This document shows, one piece after another, positions 51,757 through 61,085 of a stretch of 64,000 nt of DNA (the first letter of the stretch is position 1; every line of letters begins with the position of its first letter). Both the position numbers and the translations under genes were made by a program. Source of the DNA: an uncultured Paraprevotella sp. (lineage in GTDB: Bacteria; Bacteroidota; Bacteroidia; Bacteroidales; Bacteroidaceae); contig CALUIS010000015.1 of NCBI GenBank assembly GCA_944320765.1, positions 1 to 64,000 on the forward strand, read 5' to 3'. The notes beneath the pieces were generated by a model. That model did not search any database. It had not been told where the DNA came from and saw only the letters and a program-made list of their open reading frames with translations.

Positions 51757-53796
51757 ATGGAGAAGAAATTCAAAAGAACAACTGTCACGTCGGCCCTGCC
51801 GTACGCCAACGGGCCGGTGCATATCGGACACCTGGCGGGCGTGTACGTGCCGGCGGACATCTACGTGCGCTATCTCCGGCTGAAGAAGGAGGACGTACTT
51901 TTCATCGGCGGTTCGGACGAACACGGCGTGCCCATCACCATCCGGGCCCGCAAGGAGGGCATCACGCCGCAGGACGTGGTGGACCGCTACCATAAGCTGA
52001 TCAAGGACTCGTTTGAGGAGTTCGGCATCTCGTTCGACGTGTACGGGCGCACCACGTCCAAGGTACACAGCGAGACGGCATCCGGCTTCTTCCGCACGCT
52101 CTATGACAAGGGCGAGTTCGTGGAGAAGACTTCCATGCAGTATTACGATGAAGAGGCCCACACCTTCCTGGCCGACCGCTACATCACGGGCGAATGCCCC
52201 TATTGCCATGCCGAGGGCGCGTATGGCGACCAGTGCGAGAAATGCGGCTCGTCGCTCTCGCCCACGGAACTCATCAACCCGAAGAGTGCCATCAGCGGCT
52301 CGAAACCCGTGATGCGCGAGACGAAGCACTGGTATCTGCCGCTCGACAAGCACGAGGCCTGGCTGCGCCAGTGGATTCTGGAAGACCACAAGGAATGGCG
52401 CAACAACGTCTACGGGCAGTGCAAGAGCTGGCTCGACGCGGGGCTGCATCCCCGTGCCGTGAGCCGCGACCTGGACTGGGGCATTCCCGTGCCGGTCGAG
52501 GGAGCCGAGGGCAAGGTGCTCTACGTGTGGTTCGATGCGCCCATCGGCTACATCAGCAACACGAAGGAACTGCTGCCCGATTCGTGGGAGAAGTGGTGGA
52601 AAGACCCCGAGACGCGCCTGGTGCACTTCATCGGAAAGGACAACATCGTGTTCCACTGCATCGTGTTCCCCGCCATGTTGAAGGCCGAGGGCAGCTACAT
52701 CCTGCCGGACAACGTGCCGGCCAACGAGTTCCTGAACCTGGAGGGCGACAAGATTTCCACCTCGCGCAACTGGGCCGTGTGGCTGCACGAATACCTGCGC
52801 GACTTCCCCGGCAAGCAGGACGTGCTGCGCTACGTGCTGACGGCCAATGCGCCGGAGACGAAGGACAACGACTTCACGTGGAAGGACTTCCAGGCCCGCA
52901 ACAACAACGAGCTGGTGGCCGTCTATGGCAACTTCGTGAACCGCGCCCTGCAGCTCACGCAGAAGTATTATGAAGGCATCGTGCCGGAATGCGGCGAACT
53001 GACGGACTACGACCGCCAGACGCTGGACGAGTTCAAGGACGTGAAGGCCAAGGTGGAGGAACTGCTGGACAACTTCAAGTTCCGCGACGCCCAGAAGGAG
53101 GCCATGAACCTGGCCCGCATCGGCAACAAGTATATCGCGGACTGCGAGCCGTGGAAAGTGGTGAAGACCGACCCGGAGCGCGTGAGGACCATCATCTATA
53201 TCTCCTTGCAGCTCACGGCCAACCTGGCCATCGCCTTTGAGCCGTTCCTGCCCTTCAGCAGCAAGAAACTGCGCGGCATGTTGAACATGGAGAACTTCGA
53301 GTGGAACCAGCTGGGACGCACCGACCTTCTGGCCGCCGGACATCAGCTGGGCAAGCCCGAACTGTTGTTCGAGAAGATAGAGGACGACGTCATCGAGGCG
53401 CAGGTGCAAAAGTTGTTGGACACGAAGAAGGCCAACGAGGAAGCCAACTATAAGGCGAAGCCCATCCGCGAGAACATCGCTTTCGAGGACTTCGAGAAAC
53501 TGGACATCCGCGTGGGGACAGTGCTGGAATGCACCAAGGTGCCTAAGGCCGACAAGCTGTTGTGCTTCAAGATTGCCGACGGACTGGAGAACCGCACCAT
53601 CGTGAGCGGCATCGCCAAATACTATAAGCCGGAGGATTTGGTGGGCAAGCAGGTGTGCTTCATCGCCAACCTGCCGCCGCGCAAGCTGAAAGGCATCGAG
53701 AGCCAGGGCATGATCCTTTCGGCCATGGACTACGACGGCAGCCTGAGCGTGGCCACGGTGGAACGCGAGGTGAAGCCCGGGTCGGAAGTGTGCTGA
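51757..53796 (+). CDS. metG: Methionyl-tRNA synthetase
   Basis: This 679-residue class I synthetase charges tRNA-Met. Its HIGH-type signature is in [12 protein letters not shown] (about residues 18-29) and the KMSKS-type loop reads KISTSRNWA near residue 331, as is usual in Bacteroidetes. A zinc-knuckle with [18 protein letters not shown] lies near residue 148. The C-terminal 110 residues form an EMAP/Trbp111-type tRNA-binding domain ([23 protein letters not shown] omitted in part), which gives a dimeric enzyme. Length fits the long form. The next gene begins 18 bases downstream. Confidence 0.97.
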   Translation: MEKKFKRTTVTSALPYANGPVHIGHLAGVYVPADIYVRYLRLKKEDVLFIGGSDEHGVPITIRARKEGITPQDVVDRYHKLIKDSFEEFGISFDVYGRTTSKVHSETASGFFRTLYDKGEFVEKTSMQYYDEEAHTFLADRYITGECPYCHAEGAYGDQCEKCGSSLSPTELINPKSAISGSKPVMRETKHWYLPLDKHEAWLRQWILEDHKEWRNNVYGQCKSWLDAGLHPRAVSRDLDWGIPVPVEGAEGKVLYVWFDAPIGYISNTKELLPDSWEKWWKDPETRLVHFIGKDNIVFHCIVFPAMLKAEGSYILPDNVPANEFLNLEGDKISTSRNWAVWLHEYLRDFPGKQDVLRYVLTANAPETKDNDFTWKDFQARNNNELVAVYGNFVNRALQLTQKYYEGIVPECGELTDYDRQTLDEFKDVKAKVEELLDNFKFRDAQKEAMNLARIGNKYIADCEPWKVVKTDPERVRTIIYISLQLTANLAIAFEPFLPFSSKKLRGMLNMENFEWNQLGRTDLLAAGHQLGKPELLFEKIEDDVIEAQVQKLLDTKKANEEANYKAKPIRENIAFEDFEKLDIRVGTVLECTKVPKADKLLCFKIADGLENRTIVSGIAKYYKPEDLVGKQVCFIANLPPRKLKGIESQGMILSAMDYDGSLSVATVEREVKPGSEVC

Positions 53797-53814
53797 TGTC
53801 AAGGCAGACGGACG

Positions 53815-54522
53815 ATGAATAATGATATGGACGCAAGAATAATAAGAAATGCGGTGGAAATGGAGCGGCAGGTACTCGAATGCGGGTTCCTGCCCTTCTT
53901 TCGTTGCGGCATCCCCGGCTTTTCCATCGAGGAAAGGACGGCATGGGACTGTTGGTTCCCGGACGAAGGGGAAGGCGCGTGGGAATGGAAAGGCCCGGTC
54001 ATCCGGGAAGGGCATTGCGCCTACGGGAAGATTTTCAACCGTAAGGCAGGATACGTCAGTCTGGAGTGGTTGCCGGACTTGATGAACTACCGGCGTTCCC
54101 TGCGTTATGCCAAGGACGAGGACACCGCCGCGCTGGACGACGTGGTGCTGCAGACCATAGCCTGCGAAGGCGGGGTGACGGTCAAGGACCTGCGCCGGAT
54201 GCTGGGTTTTGTCAAAGGGCGGGGACGGCGTTCGGCAGAGATACAGGAACCGGCCCGAGGGGAATTCCGGATTTCCCTCGAACCGGTTCTCACTCGCCTG
54301 ATGATGGGGTTGCACATCGTCATCGCCGATTTTGAGTATAATACGGACCGTCACGGCCGGCCTTATGGCTGGGGTGTGGCGCGGTACGTGCTGCCGGAAA
54401 CGCTTTACGGGCGTCAGGATGCCGGCTGCACGCCTGACGAATCATTTCAGAAGATATATGCGCATCTGCGCCGGTTGCTGCCCGAAGCCCCGGAACGGAA
54501 GCTGCTGAGCTTGATAGGCTGA
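53815..54522 (+). CDS. AlkZ-related-like protein, unknown function
   Basis: This 235-residue cytosolic protein contains IPGFSIEERT, WKGPVIREGHCAYGKIF, KAGYVSLEWLPDLMNYRR and a helical middle with GGVTVKDLRRMLGF, then a W-G-V-A-R-Y segment late. The pattern resembles small AlkZ-related proteins of Bacteroidales and Firmicutes, distant relatives of winged-helix DNA glycosylases, but the match is by memory and should be treated as tentative. It begins 18 bases after metG and may be co-transcribed with it. No membrane segment or export signal is visible. Confidence 0.6.
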   Translation: MNNDMDARIIRNAVEMERQVLECGFLPFFRCGIPGFSIEERTAWDCWFPDEGEGAWEWKGPVIREGHCAYGKIFNRKAGYVSLEWLPDLMNYRRSLRYAKDEDTAALDDVVLQTIACEGGVTVKDLRRMLGFVKGRGRRSAEIQEPARGEFRISLEPVLTRLMMGLHIVIADFEYNTDRHGRPYGWGVARYVLPETLYGRQDAGCTPDESFQKIYAHLRRLLPEAPERKLLSLIG

Positions 54523-54534
54523 GGCTGTGCTTTT

Positions 54535-54729
54535 TTATAGACCGCCGTCCACCATCCATATCTTTTGCGGATTGTCACGCCGGAGAGCGAGATGGCAGGT
54601 TTCGGACGTTCCGTCTGGGTTGAGTCTGGGTGTCTGAACAGGTATCCATGTCACTTGTGTGGTGTCTGGGTGTTGGATGAGGTCGGCAGGGACAAGAGGC
54701 ACATTGTATTCGATGTGTTCACTCTTCAT
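54535..54729 (-). CDS. Short frame, possibly a gene remnant
   Basis: A minus-strand frame of 64 codons encodes a soluble peptide ending KIWMVDGG-L. Coding-like sequence continues upstream of the ATG (ISIWWEKDGQEILV) to a stop with no start codon, which suggests the 3' remnant of a longer gene. Otherwise the 398-base gap between 54522 and 54921 holds only the terminator hairpin. I do not recognise a family. Confidence 0.3.
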   Translation of the reverse strand: MKSEHIEYNVPLVPADLIQHPDTTQVTWIPVQTPRLNPDGTSETCHLALRRDNPQKIWMVDGGL

Positions 54730-54842
54730 TACCAGTATTTCTTGTCCATCCTTTTCCCACCAGATGCTGATGCTTTTTGTCTATAAGACGTGGAAATGGG
54801 GGAGAAGACGTAATTGGAGGTGAAAAAAGTGACATGTAGGGA

Positions 54843-54884
54843 TTTGTACGTCCGGATACCGACATGGGTATCCGGACGTACAAA
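54843..54884. terminator. Strong hairpin downstream of nhaA
   Basis: A perfect inverted repeat with 18-base arms (54843-54860 and 54867-54884) surrounds a 6-base loop. It lies 37 bases beyond the nhaA stop on the minus strand, with a T-rich stretch further on in that direction (CACTTTTTTCACC). It is most likely the nhaA terminator, although the U tract does not follow the stem directly. Confidence 0.7.
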
Positions 54885-54920
54885 AACAATCTCCCGGATT
54901 TTGTGTGGGCGGGATTAGGA

Positions 54921-56273
54921 TTAGGAAGCCGGCTTCTTGTACTGGGGCAGAGTGAGCGAGAGCAATGTCCAGCCCAACAGTCCGGCCACGACGGAGCCGC
55001 AGAGGATGCCGAGCTTGGCATCGTTGAGCAAGGTGCTTCCGGTCGTGCTGACATGGTAGTAGGAAAGGTCGGCGATGAACATGGATACCGTGAAACCAAT
55101 GCCCGTCAGCATACTTGCGCTGAAGAACATCTTCCAGTTACAGCCTTGGGGCAGTTGTACGAAGCCCAGTCTGACCGCCAGCCAGGAGAAGGTGAAGACG
55201 CCGGCGAATTTCCCGACAGCGAGACCGAGAAAGACGGCCAGCCCCACTCCGTTGAGCAGGCTGTCGAGGCTGATGCCCTCCAGGTTGATTCCTGCGTTGG
55301 CGAAGGCGAAGATGGGGATGACGATGTAGTTGACCGGATTCTGCAAGGCGTCCTCCAGCGACTGCAGGGGGCTGATGGTGCGGTCGGATGTATGCTCGAT
55401 GTTTTTCAGCAACATGATTTGCTCGTTGGAGAGGATGGCCGTTCCTCTACGGTTGGTGGCGGCTTGGTGGAGAGGAAAACGGTTGATTTTGTTCCGAAGG
55501 TGTCTCACGAAATGCAGGGTCGTGGCACGCGGGCGGGCCGGTATGAGGAAGGCCACGATGACACCGGCTATGGTGGAATGGATGCCTGAGTTGAGGAACA
55601 GGTACCACACGAAGACACCGACGAGGAGATAAAAGGTCTTGGCTTTGACGCCTTTGTAGTTTCCATAGCAGAGGACGAGTATCAATCCGGCGGCATAGAG
55701 CAAGTATTGCAGGTGCAGCTCGGTGGAATAGAAGATGGCGATGACCAGGATGCCGCCCAGGTCGTCCGCGATGGCGAGGGTGGCGAGGAACACTTTCAGG
55801 CCGATGGGGACCCGGCGGCCGAAGGTGGAGAGTACCCCCAAGGAAAAGGCGATGTCGGTGGCCATGGGGATGGCGCAGCCCCGCAGCATGTCCGGATGGT
55901 CAGGACACGCCAGGAAGAAGACCAGTACGGGAAGAGCCATGCCGCCGCACGCCCCGATGATGGGCAACAGGGCTTTCTTTCGGGTGGAAAGCTCGCCCAC
56001 CAGGATTTCCCGCTTGATTTCCAGTCCGACGGTGAAGAAGAACAAGGCCATGAGGAAGTCGTTGATGAACTCCAGCAGGGTGAGGCTCTCCTGCCCGTGG
56101 CTGAAGAGGTTGAAATTCCCGATGGAGAAACTTACGGTCTTCTCCCAAAAGGCACGGTAGGTGTCACCCCATCCCGAGTTGGCCACGATGAGGGCCAGGA
56201 CGGTGACGGCAATCAGGATGAGGCTTGCGTTGACATACTTTCGGATAAGGCTAAGAAAGGTGTAACTTCTCAT
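54921..56273 (-). CDS. nhaA: NhaA-type Na+/H+ antiporter
   Basis: This 450-residue inner-membrane antiporter exports Na+ in exchange for protons and helps pH and salt homeostasis. Eleven to twelve hydrophobic helices are visible. The functional acidic residues are in PMATDIAFSLGVL and the paired Asp of TLAIADDLGGILVIAIFY; FFTVGLEIKREILVGEL is also typical. The frame is open to 56327, but ATG at 56273 avoids overlap with the upstream gene and starts with a normal cytosolic leader. It lies 32 bases after the MG2-like gene on the same strand. Confidence 0.95.
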   Translation of the reverse strand: MRSYTFLSLIRKYVNASLILIAVTVLALIVANSGWGDTYRAFWEKTVSFSIGNFNLFSHGQESLTLLEFINDFLMALFFFTVGLEIKREILVGELSTRKKALLPIIGACGGMALPVLVFFLACPDHPDMLRGCAIPMATDIAFSLGVLSTFGRRVPIGLKVFLATLAIADDLGGILVIAIFYSTELHLQYLLYAAGLILVLCYGNYKGVKAKTFYLLVGVFVWYLFLNSGIHSTIAGVIVAFLIPARPRATTLHFVRHLRNKINRFPLHQAATNRRGTAILSNEQIMLLKNIEHTSDRTISPLQSLEDALQNPVNYIVIPIFAFANAGINLEGISLDSLLNGVGLAVFLGLAVGKFAGVFTFSWLAVRLGFVQLPQGCNWKMFFSASMLTGIGFTVSMFIADLSYYHVSTTGSTLLNDAKLGILCGSVVAGLLGWTLLSLTLPQYKKPAS

Positions 56274-56305
56274 GGCGGTCCGTTTTTTGAGGATTAAACG
56301 TCGGG

Positions 56306-59185
56306 TCAGTTCTCGTTGTTGTCCCATACGAGGGGCGTGCCTTCGGCCGTGATGCCTTCGGCTTGCACGCTCAGCACGGTCTGTTTGCTGTTGTTGTATA
56401 GGTTGACGGTGGCCTTCCCTTCAGCGTCGAATTCCACATTGGGGTTCCAGTAGAGCGTGCGGCGGTAGTCTTTCGTGTCCGGCAGAGGCTTCTGGCTATA
56501 GTCCGGACTGTAGAAATCCTCGCACACGGCATAGCCGTCCAGTATGTAGCGTCGGTCGCGGTAGGTCTTTTGGTAGCCTTCATCGGGGAAGAGGCGGTAG
56601 TCGATGATGACATCCGGCTGGTTGCTGCCCTCGTAGCGGACGCTGCCTTGTTCGCGTGGGGCATAGTCCGTGTAGATGTAAAGCTTGTCCAGGTTGCTGA
56701 GATGGCGGTACTTGTCCATTTTCGCCTCTCCGGCCATGATGACGGGCGGGATTTCAAGTTGCGTGCCATTGGCCATGCGTGCCGGAGCCACTTTCTTGTG
56801 TGCGGTCTTCAGGTTGACCGGCTTGCCGTCGTAGCGCACCTGGAGGAAGAAGTCCCGCTCCATGCCCATGTCGCCGATGTACGTCAGGGCGACCTGTTGG
56901 GGGAAGGTGACCCAGTTGTGCGTACCGGTACTCAGGCCGTAGTCGGCTGTCAGGTTGAACGCGTCATAGGCATCCACCACCAAGGCCGGTTTGCTCAGGT
57001 CGAGCCGGCGCAGCCCGCCCCGTTTGGTGCGGACCACTACCGTGGCGAGCTGGCGGTCGGTGAACGAGGATTGCCCGTCCGGATTCTCGAACCGTTCGTC
57101 GCCTTCATGGCGCGGGGCATCCTGATAGAAACTGTAGGGCTTGGGAAAGATGGGGCTGAAACGGTTCATCTTGACGTAGTAGTCGGGATAGGCTTCCTCG
57201 TTGGTATAGTCTTTCCGGTTTCTTTCCTTGATGTATTCTTGTCCTTTGTCTTGGTCCGTGGCCTGAAGGAAAAGGATGTACGGGCCGTACAGCAGGGGTG
57301 TCTGCAGGTAGAACGTGCCGTTTTCCGTGGTCTGCATGACGCTCAGGTTCTCTCTTCCTTGCACGAATGTGGGCCAGACGTTGACTTCTTCCTTCAGGTT
57401 GCTGAAGGTGTAGCCGTGGCCGAACGGGTCTGTTTGGTTCTCATCATACATTTGCGTCATGGGATTGTGGTCGGCGGTGTTGTCGGACGAGAACCCTTCG
57501 CCTTCCGCGTTCTCGTCTGTCTCCGCCATGATGTCCTGAATGGTCTCTTCCCGTTCCACGGAAGTGTCCGGTATGCGCATGTTGCCTTCCCCGGGAATCC
57601 AGTTCTCTTCCTTGACATGCGTTCCGTAGGCCATGCGGAACTCTTCGATCCGGTTGACGCATCCTGAAAGGGTCTGCACCTGCTCGGGCATGTGCCGGAG
57701 TTCCATCGGTTCGATGCCCGCCATGGTCTTCCAGTCGTAACGTCTCCATCCCTGCACCATCATCAGCAGGTCGAGGGCCTGTGCGTGCAAGCTGTCGTCG
57801 GCCTCGAAATAGAATCCGGGATTTTCCACGAAGCCTTTCAGTTCGCTGGAGAGCAGCATCTCCGTGAGGAGGTTGCCGTTGTCGTAGGTCAGTTCGTCCG
57901 TGGCATGGTCGCGTACGGCCAGCGACACGTTGGGCTTGGGGGTGGCCGGGTCTTTCAGCCGCAGTTGGAGGCTGATGGGCTCGAACGGTTCGTATTGGGT
58001 CTTGATGCCGGTGATGTCCATTTGCGGGCGGTCGAGGTCGTGGTGGTTGACGAAGAGCAGTCGGTCGGCGTAGATGCGGCCGTTTCCGTCGAACAGGGTG
58101 AACTGGTTGACTCCGGTGGGGAGTTGGGAAAGCGGAATCTCTACCGTGGCTTTCCCTTCTTCATCGGGATGAAGGTCATGAAACGCTTTGGACACTCCGC
58201 CATGCTGCACTTGTAGGCCCAAGGCGGGCCGGGGCAGGTCGAGGCCTGAGGCCTGGATGGAAACGCGTATGGCTTCCCCTTGCCGGGCGACGTGCAGGGC
58301 GCAACCTTCCTTTTCCGGTTCGGGCAGTTCCACCGTATAGTCATATTCACCGTAGCGGAATATGGCCTTGTACCTCTCCCCGGACGGGATGGCGGGCAGG
58401 CCGAACACCCCCCGTCCGCGGTGGACGGTCCGGGTTCGGGCCACTTCCTTCCCGTTCCGGTCTTGGATGGACAGCTCCACGTCGATGTGTTGCCCTTCCT
58501 TCGTGTGGGCCTCGAAAGCCACCCGCCCGTAAGTGCCTTCCACGAGGTCGCCCCCTTCGGGATAGAAGCGGACATCCAGCTCGGGTTTCCCTTTAGGGGA
58601 CTTGAAGTACCTTCGCAGGGGGCGCAGGGTCATGTCCTTCAGGTATTCTCCCGGCTTTTGCGGTTGGTCGAACACGGGGAACACGCGGGAGTATAGCTTG
58701 TCGTAGTCGCGGAAGAAGTCCTGGGCCATCCGCTTGTTGTAGAACATCCGTTCGGTCCATTTGGAGTGCGGATGGTCGTATGCGCCGAAGTTGAGCATCC
58801 ACAGCGTATAGGCCCGCAGCTCATAGTATCCGGCATAGAGGGAGTCTTTCAGCGCGAAGGCACCGTGCGCCGTGCCGTCCGGCATCTCCAGCTGCTGCCG
58901 TTCCACCAGGTAGCCGTCCGGCGTGAGGAGTTCCACGTAGAGAATCTTGCTGAGGTCGGTCGGGGTCTGCCGGTCGGAGCGGGTCACGTAGGCCTTGTAC
59001 CATATCGTGTCGCCCACGAAGTAGCAGGTGTTGTCCATGTGGAGGAACACTTTCTCCTGGGGGAGCGACGTGCCGAACTGGGCGACTTTCTGGCTGAGGG
59101 CTTCCGGCGTGGCGGGGCCGGCTTCCTGTGCCATGCCGGCCCAGGGCAGGCAGAGTAGGAGGTATAAAAATGCATGTCTTTTCAT
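56306..59185 (-). CDS. Large exported MG2-domain protein
   Basis: This 959-residue protein has a signal peptide (about 1-19, ...PWAGMAQ) and an alpha-2-macroglobulin MG2-like beginning (EKVFLHMDNTCYFVGDTIWYKAYV, shortened here to note the F-V-G-D-T-I-W-Y core), repeated as beta-sandwich domains through about residue 480. A later segment (LATVVVRTKRGGLRRLDLSKPALVVDAYDAFNLTA) resembles a degenerate TonB-plug region. The family is common in Bacteroidales and is often annotated as TonB-dependent receptor-like or carboxypeptidase-regulatory; its role is unknown. No beta-barrel follows. A -7 element lies upstream at 59230-59237. Confidence 0.75.
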   Translation of the reverse strand: MKRHAFLYLLLCLPWAGMAQEAGPATPEALSQKVAQFGTSLPQEKVFLHMDNTCYFVGDTIWYKAYVTRSDRQTPTDLSKILYVELLTPDGYLVERQQLEMPDGTAHGAFALKDSLYAGYYELRAYTLWMLNFGAYDHPHSKWTERMFYNKRMAQDFFRDYDKLYSRVFPVFDQPQKPGEYLKDMTLRPLRRYFKSPKGKPELDVRFYPEGGDLVEGTYGRVAFEAHTKEGQHIDVELSIQDRNGKEVARTRTVHRGRGVFGLPAIPSGERYKAIFRYGEYDYTVELPEPEKEGCALHVARQGEAIRVSIQASGLDLPRPALGLQVQHGGVSKAFHDLHPDEEGKATVEIPLSQLPTGVNQFTLFDGNGRIYADRLLFVNHHDLDRPQMDITGIKTQYEPFEPISLQLRLKDPATPKPNVSLAVRDHATDELTYDNGNLLTEMLLSSELKGFVENPGFYFEADDSLHAQALDLLMMVQGWRRYDWKTMAGIEPMELRHMPEQVQTLSGCVNRIEEFRMAYGTHVKEENWIPGEGNMRIPDTSVEREETIQDIMAETDENAEGEGFSSDNTADHNPMTQMYDENQTDPFGHGYTFSNLKEEVNVWPTFVQGRENLSVMQTTENGTFYLQTPLLYGPYILFLQATDQDKGQEYIKERNRKDYTNEEAYPDYYVKMNRFSPIFPKPYSFYQDAPRHEGDERFENPDGQSSFTDRQLATVVVRTKRGGLRRLDLSKPALVVDAYDAFNLTADYGLSTGTHNWVTFPQQVALTYIGDMGMERDFFLQVRYDGKPVNLKTAHKKVAPARMANGTQLEIPPVIMAGEAKMDKYRHLSNLDKLYIYTDYAPREQGSVRYEGSNQPDVIIDYRLFPDEGYQKTYRDRRYILDGYAVCEDFYSPDYSQKPLPDTKDYRRTLYWNPNVEFDAEGKATVNLYNNSKQTVLSVQAEGITAEGTPLVWDNNEN

Positions 59186-59229
59186 GTCTGGAAATGTATG
59201 AGGTTAATGTTTCAGTCTGTTGTACAGGG

Positions 59230-59237
59230 CAAAGATA
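59230..59237 (-). promoter_or_regulatory. Bacteroidales -7 element for the MG2-like gene
   Basis: The complement of 59230-59237 reads TATCTTTG, an exact TAnnTTTG match, about 45 bases upstream of the start codon on the minus strand. No clear -33 TTG is seen at the usual distance. Confidence 0.55.
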
Positions 59238-59263
59238 GTCTTTTTGGGCGATAACACGGTCGG

Positions 59264-60901
59264 TTATTCCGATTTTCCTCGGGCGTTGGCCCTTATTCCG
59301 GTCTTTTGTGGCACTCCCTCCACCCATCTCCCGTTGTAGACCCTCACGCCATTGACATAGCGGATGGCCAGTCCGTGGGGCTTTCCGTCCACGAAGTCCC
59401 CTTTCACATAGTCGTACGGTCCTTTGAAATAGTATCCTTTCCCGGTGCGTTTGTCGGCTTTCCATTCCCCTTTGTATTCGTCACCGTTGGCATACTTGAT
59501 TTCGCCGTATCCTTCCCTCAGTCCTTTGTGCCATTCCCCGTTGTAGACATCCCCGTTGTCGAAGGTGGCTTGTGCCTTTCCTTCCGGCTTCTGGGCCACC
59601 AGCTTGCCTTTGTAGCTTATGATGCGGCGGGCCGACGGGTCGGGCTGTGTGAGGAAAGCCTCCAAGGGGAGGGCTTCTTCGGCGGGGTGTTTTTCCCGTG
59701 TTTTGGTGGAGGCCTTGGAGGCGGTGGATGGAACGGGCGTGTCCGGTTGCGGTTTGTAGCCGGAACGTTGGCGGGCATTCGCGGCCAGCCTGGCTTGTGA
59801 ATTCCTATAGGCCTGTATCGCTTCTTGGGCTTGTGCGTTGGCCGCCCTTAACAGCTGTTCTGCATCTCCCCGGGGGTCGGCCATCTTCCAGTCCCGTTCG
59901 GCTATGGTATGGTTTCTTATGTCTGCCAGCCGTCCGGGGCCGTTGAACTTGCCGTTCTTGAACCAGCCTTGGTAGAATCCACCCTGGGGATAGTAGTAGC
60001 GGCCGTATCCGGTAGTGTCGTTCGCGTCGAACCAGCCTATGTATTGGTATTCCCGAAGAGGTTCATGGTATTCCGTCCGTTTGCCTTGTTTGAAATGGGC
60101 ATACGCCCGGACGCCGTCCGGATAGTAGGCATGGCCCCATCCTTCCTCCGTTCCGTTCTTGAACGTGCCGTCGAAGGTGTAGCCGTTATTGTAGAAATAG
60201 ACGCCCCGTCCGGTCATTTCGTATTCTTCTGTTGCTTCATTCCATTGGCGCGTTCCGAAATAGGCTGATGTGTTGTCGCCTTTCCAGACATAGAGGCCGA
60301 AAGTGCGGATTCCTTCTTTCCACAGTCCTATATAATAGTCTCCGTTTGGCCATTGGTTGATTCCGAAGCCTTCTTCCTTGCGTTCGGTATTTTTGTTTTT
60401 CCCGCTGCCATAGGTGTATTCTTTCGACATGCCCTTGTAGAGACGCCAGTTTTCGTATTGTACGATCCAATAATTTTCTGGCGAGTCGGCTGTGGGTTGG
60501 ATACACTCGTATCGGTCATGGTATATCGTTTTAATGCCGGGACTGGAATTTCGGTAAAAAAAATAAATGAGGGCGATTATGCTTATGGCTATGAGTAGGA
60601 GATGGATGAATGACGGGACGGTTCTTGTTTTGATTTTTTCTTGTAGCATACCGACACTGCCAAATAACAGGATGATATAGAGCCATTTTCTCCATGCAAA
60701 ACAGATATGAAGCACCTCGAAGTCATAAATCATGATGGCTAACGCCAGAAGGCCGATGACGATGATGCCCCATGAGATGGCCACCAATACAGGGGGCGTT
60801 TCGGTGTCTTCCGAGGGCTTGTCCGGTTGCTCCGGGGCGTGGCGTGTGGTTTCCTCGCTCCATTTCTTGACGATTTCCGGTGTCTGTCTGGTCTCTTCCA
60901 T
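59264..60901 (-). CDS. MORN-repeat membrane protein
   Basis: This 545-residue protein has three membrane helices (about residues 35-60, 70-87 and 98-116). One set of MORN repeats follows (about 165-320; for example NQWPNGDYYIGLWKEGIRTF and YYPQGGFYQGWFKNGKFNG), then a helical, alanine-rich middle (about 335-410), and a second MORN set (about 440-530; YNGEWHKGLREGYGEIKYANG is its clearest member). MORN repeats bind lipids or proteins in eukaryotes; in bacteria the role is uncertain. No enzyme domain is fused, unlike the MORN-GH25 protein at 27438. Its 3' end lies about 80 bases before the MG2-like gene. Confidence 0.85.
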   Translation of the reverse strand: MEETRQTPEIVKKWSEETTRHAPEQPDKPSEDTETPPVLVAISWGIIVIGLLALAIMIYDFEVLHICFAWRKWLYIILLFGSVGMLQEKIKTRTVPSFIHLLLIAISIIALIYFFYRNSSPGIKTIYHDRYECIQPTADSPENYWIVQYENWRLYKGMSKEYTYGSGKNKNTERKEEGFGINQWPNGDYYIGLWKEGIRTFGLYVWKGDNTSAYFGTRQWNEATEEYEMTGRGVYFYNNGYTFDGTFKNGTEEGWGHAYYPDGVRAYAHFKQGKRTEYHEPLREYQYIGWFDANDTTGYGRYYYPQGGFYQGWFKNGKFNGPGRLADIRNHTIAERDWKMADPRGDAEQLLRAANAQAQEAIQAYRNSQARLAANARQRSGYKPQPDTPVPSTASKASTKTREKHPAEEALPLEAFLTQPDPSARRIISYKGKLVAQKPEGKAQATFDNGDVYNGEWHKGLREGYGEIKYANGDEYKGEWKADKRTGKGYYFKGPYDYVKGDFVDGKPHGLAIRYVNGVRVYNGRWVEGVPQKTGIRANARGKSE

Positions 60902-61026
60902 GGCTTGTCGCAGTTTGGGTTAAAGCTTTTGCGTCTTTCTGCTTGTAAAGATACGCAAATTTTACAGAATGCGCCGCACGGGTATCGTTTTTTTTTATCT
61001 TGACATGTCGTTTCATAGATATTCCC

Positions 61027-61034
61027 TACCTTTG
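61027..61034 (+). promoter_or_regulatory. Bacteroidales -7 promoter element for glmM
   Basis: TACCTTTG matches TAnnTTTG and lies 51 bases before the glmM start codon. A TTG at 61000-61002 is slightly further upstream (24 bases) than the usual 19-21. The 184-base gap between the divergent genes (60902-61085) holds no gene that I can see. Confidence 0.55.
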
Positions 61035-61085
61035 CCCCAAGCCACGGCACGTTGCGGTGGGAAAAACTTTTAAACTCTGAAACTT

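Noticed and set aside
51742..54354. 870-codon antisense frame across metG
   Set aside because: It covers metG and part of the next gene on the other strand; metG motifs are unambiguous.
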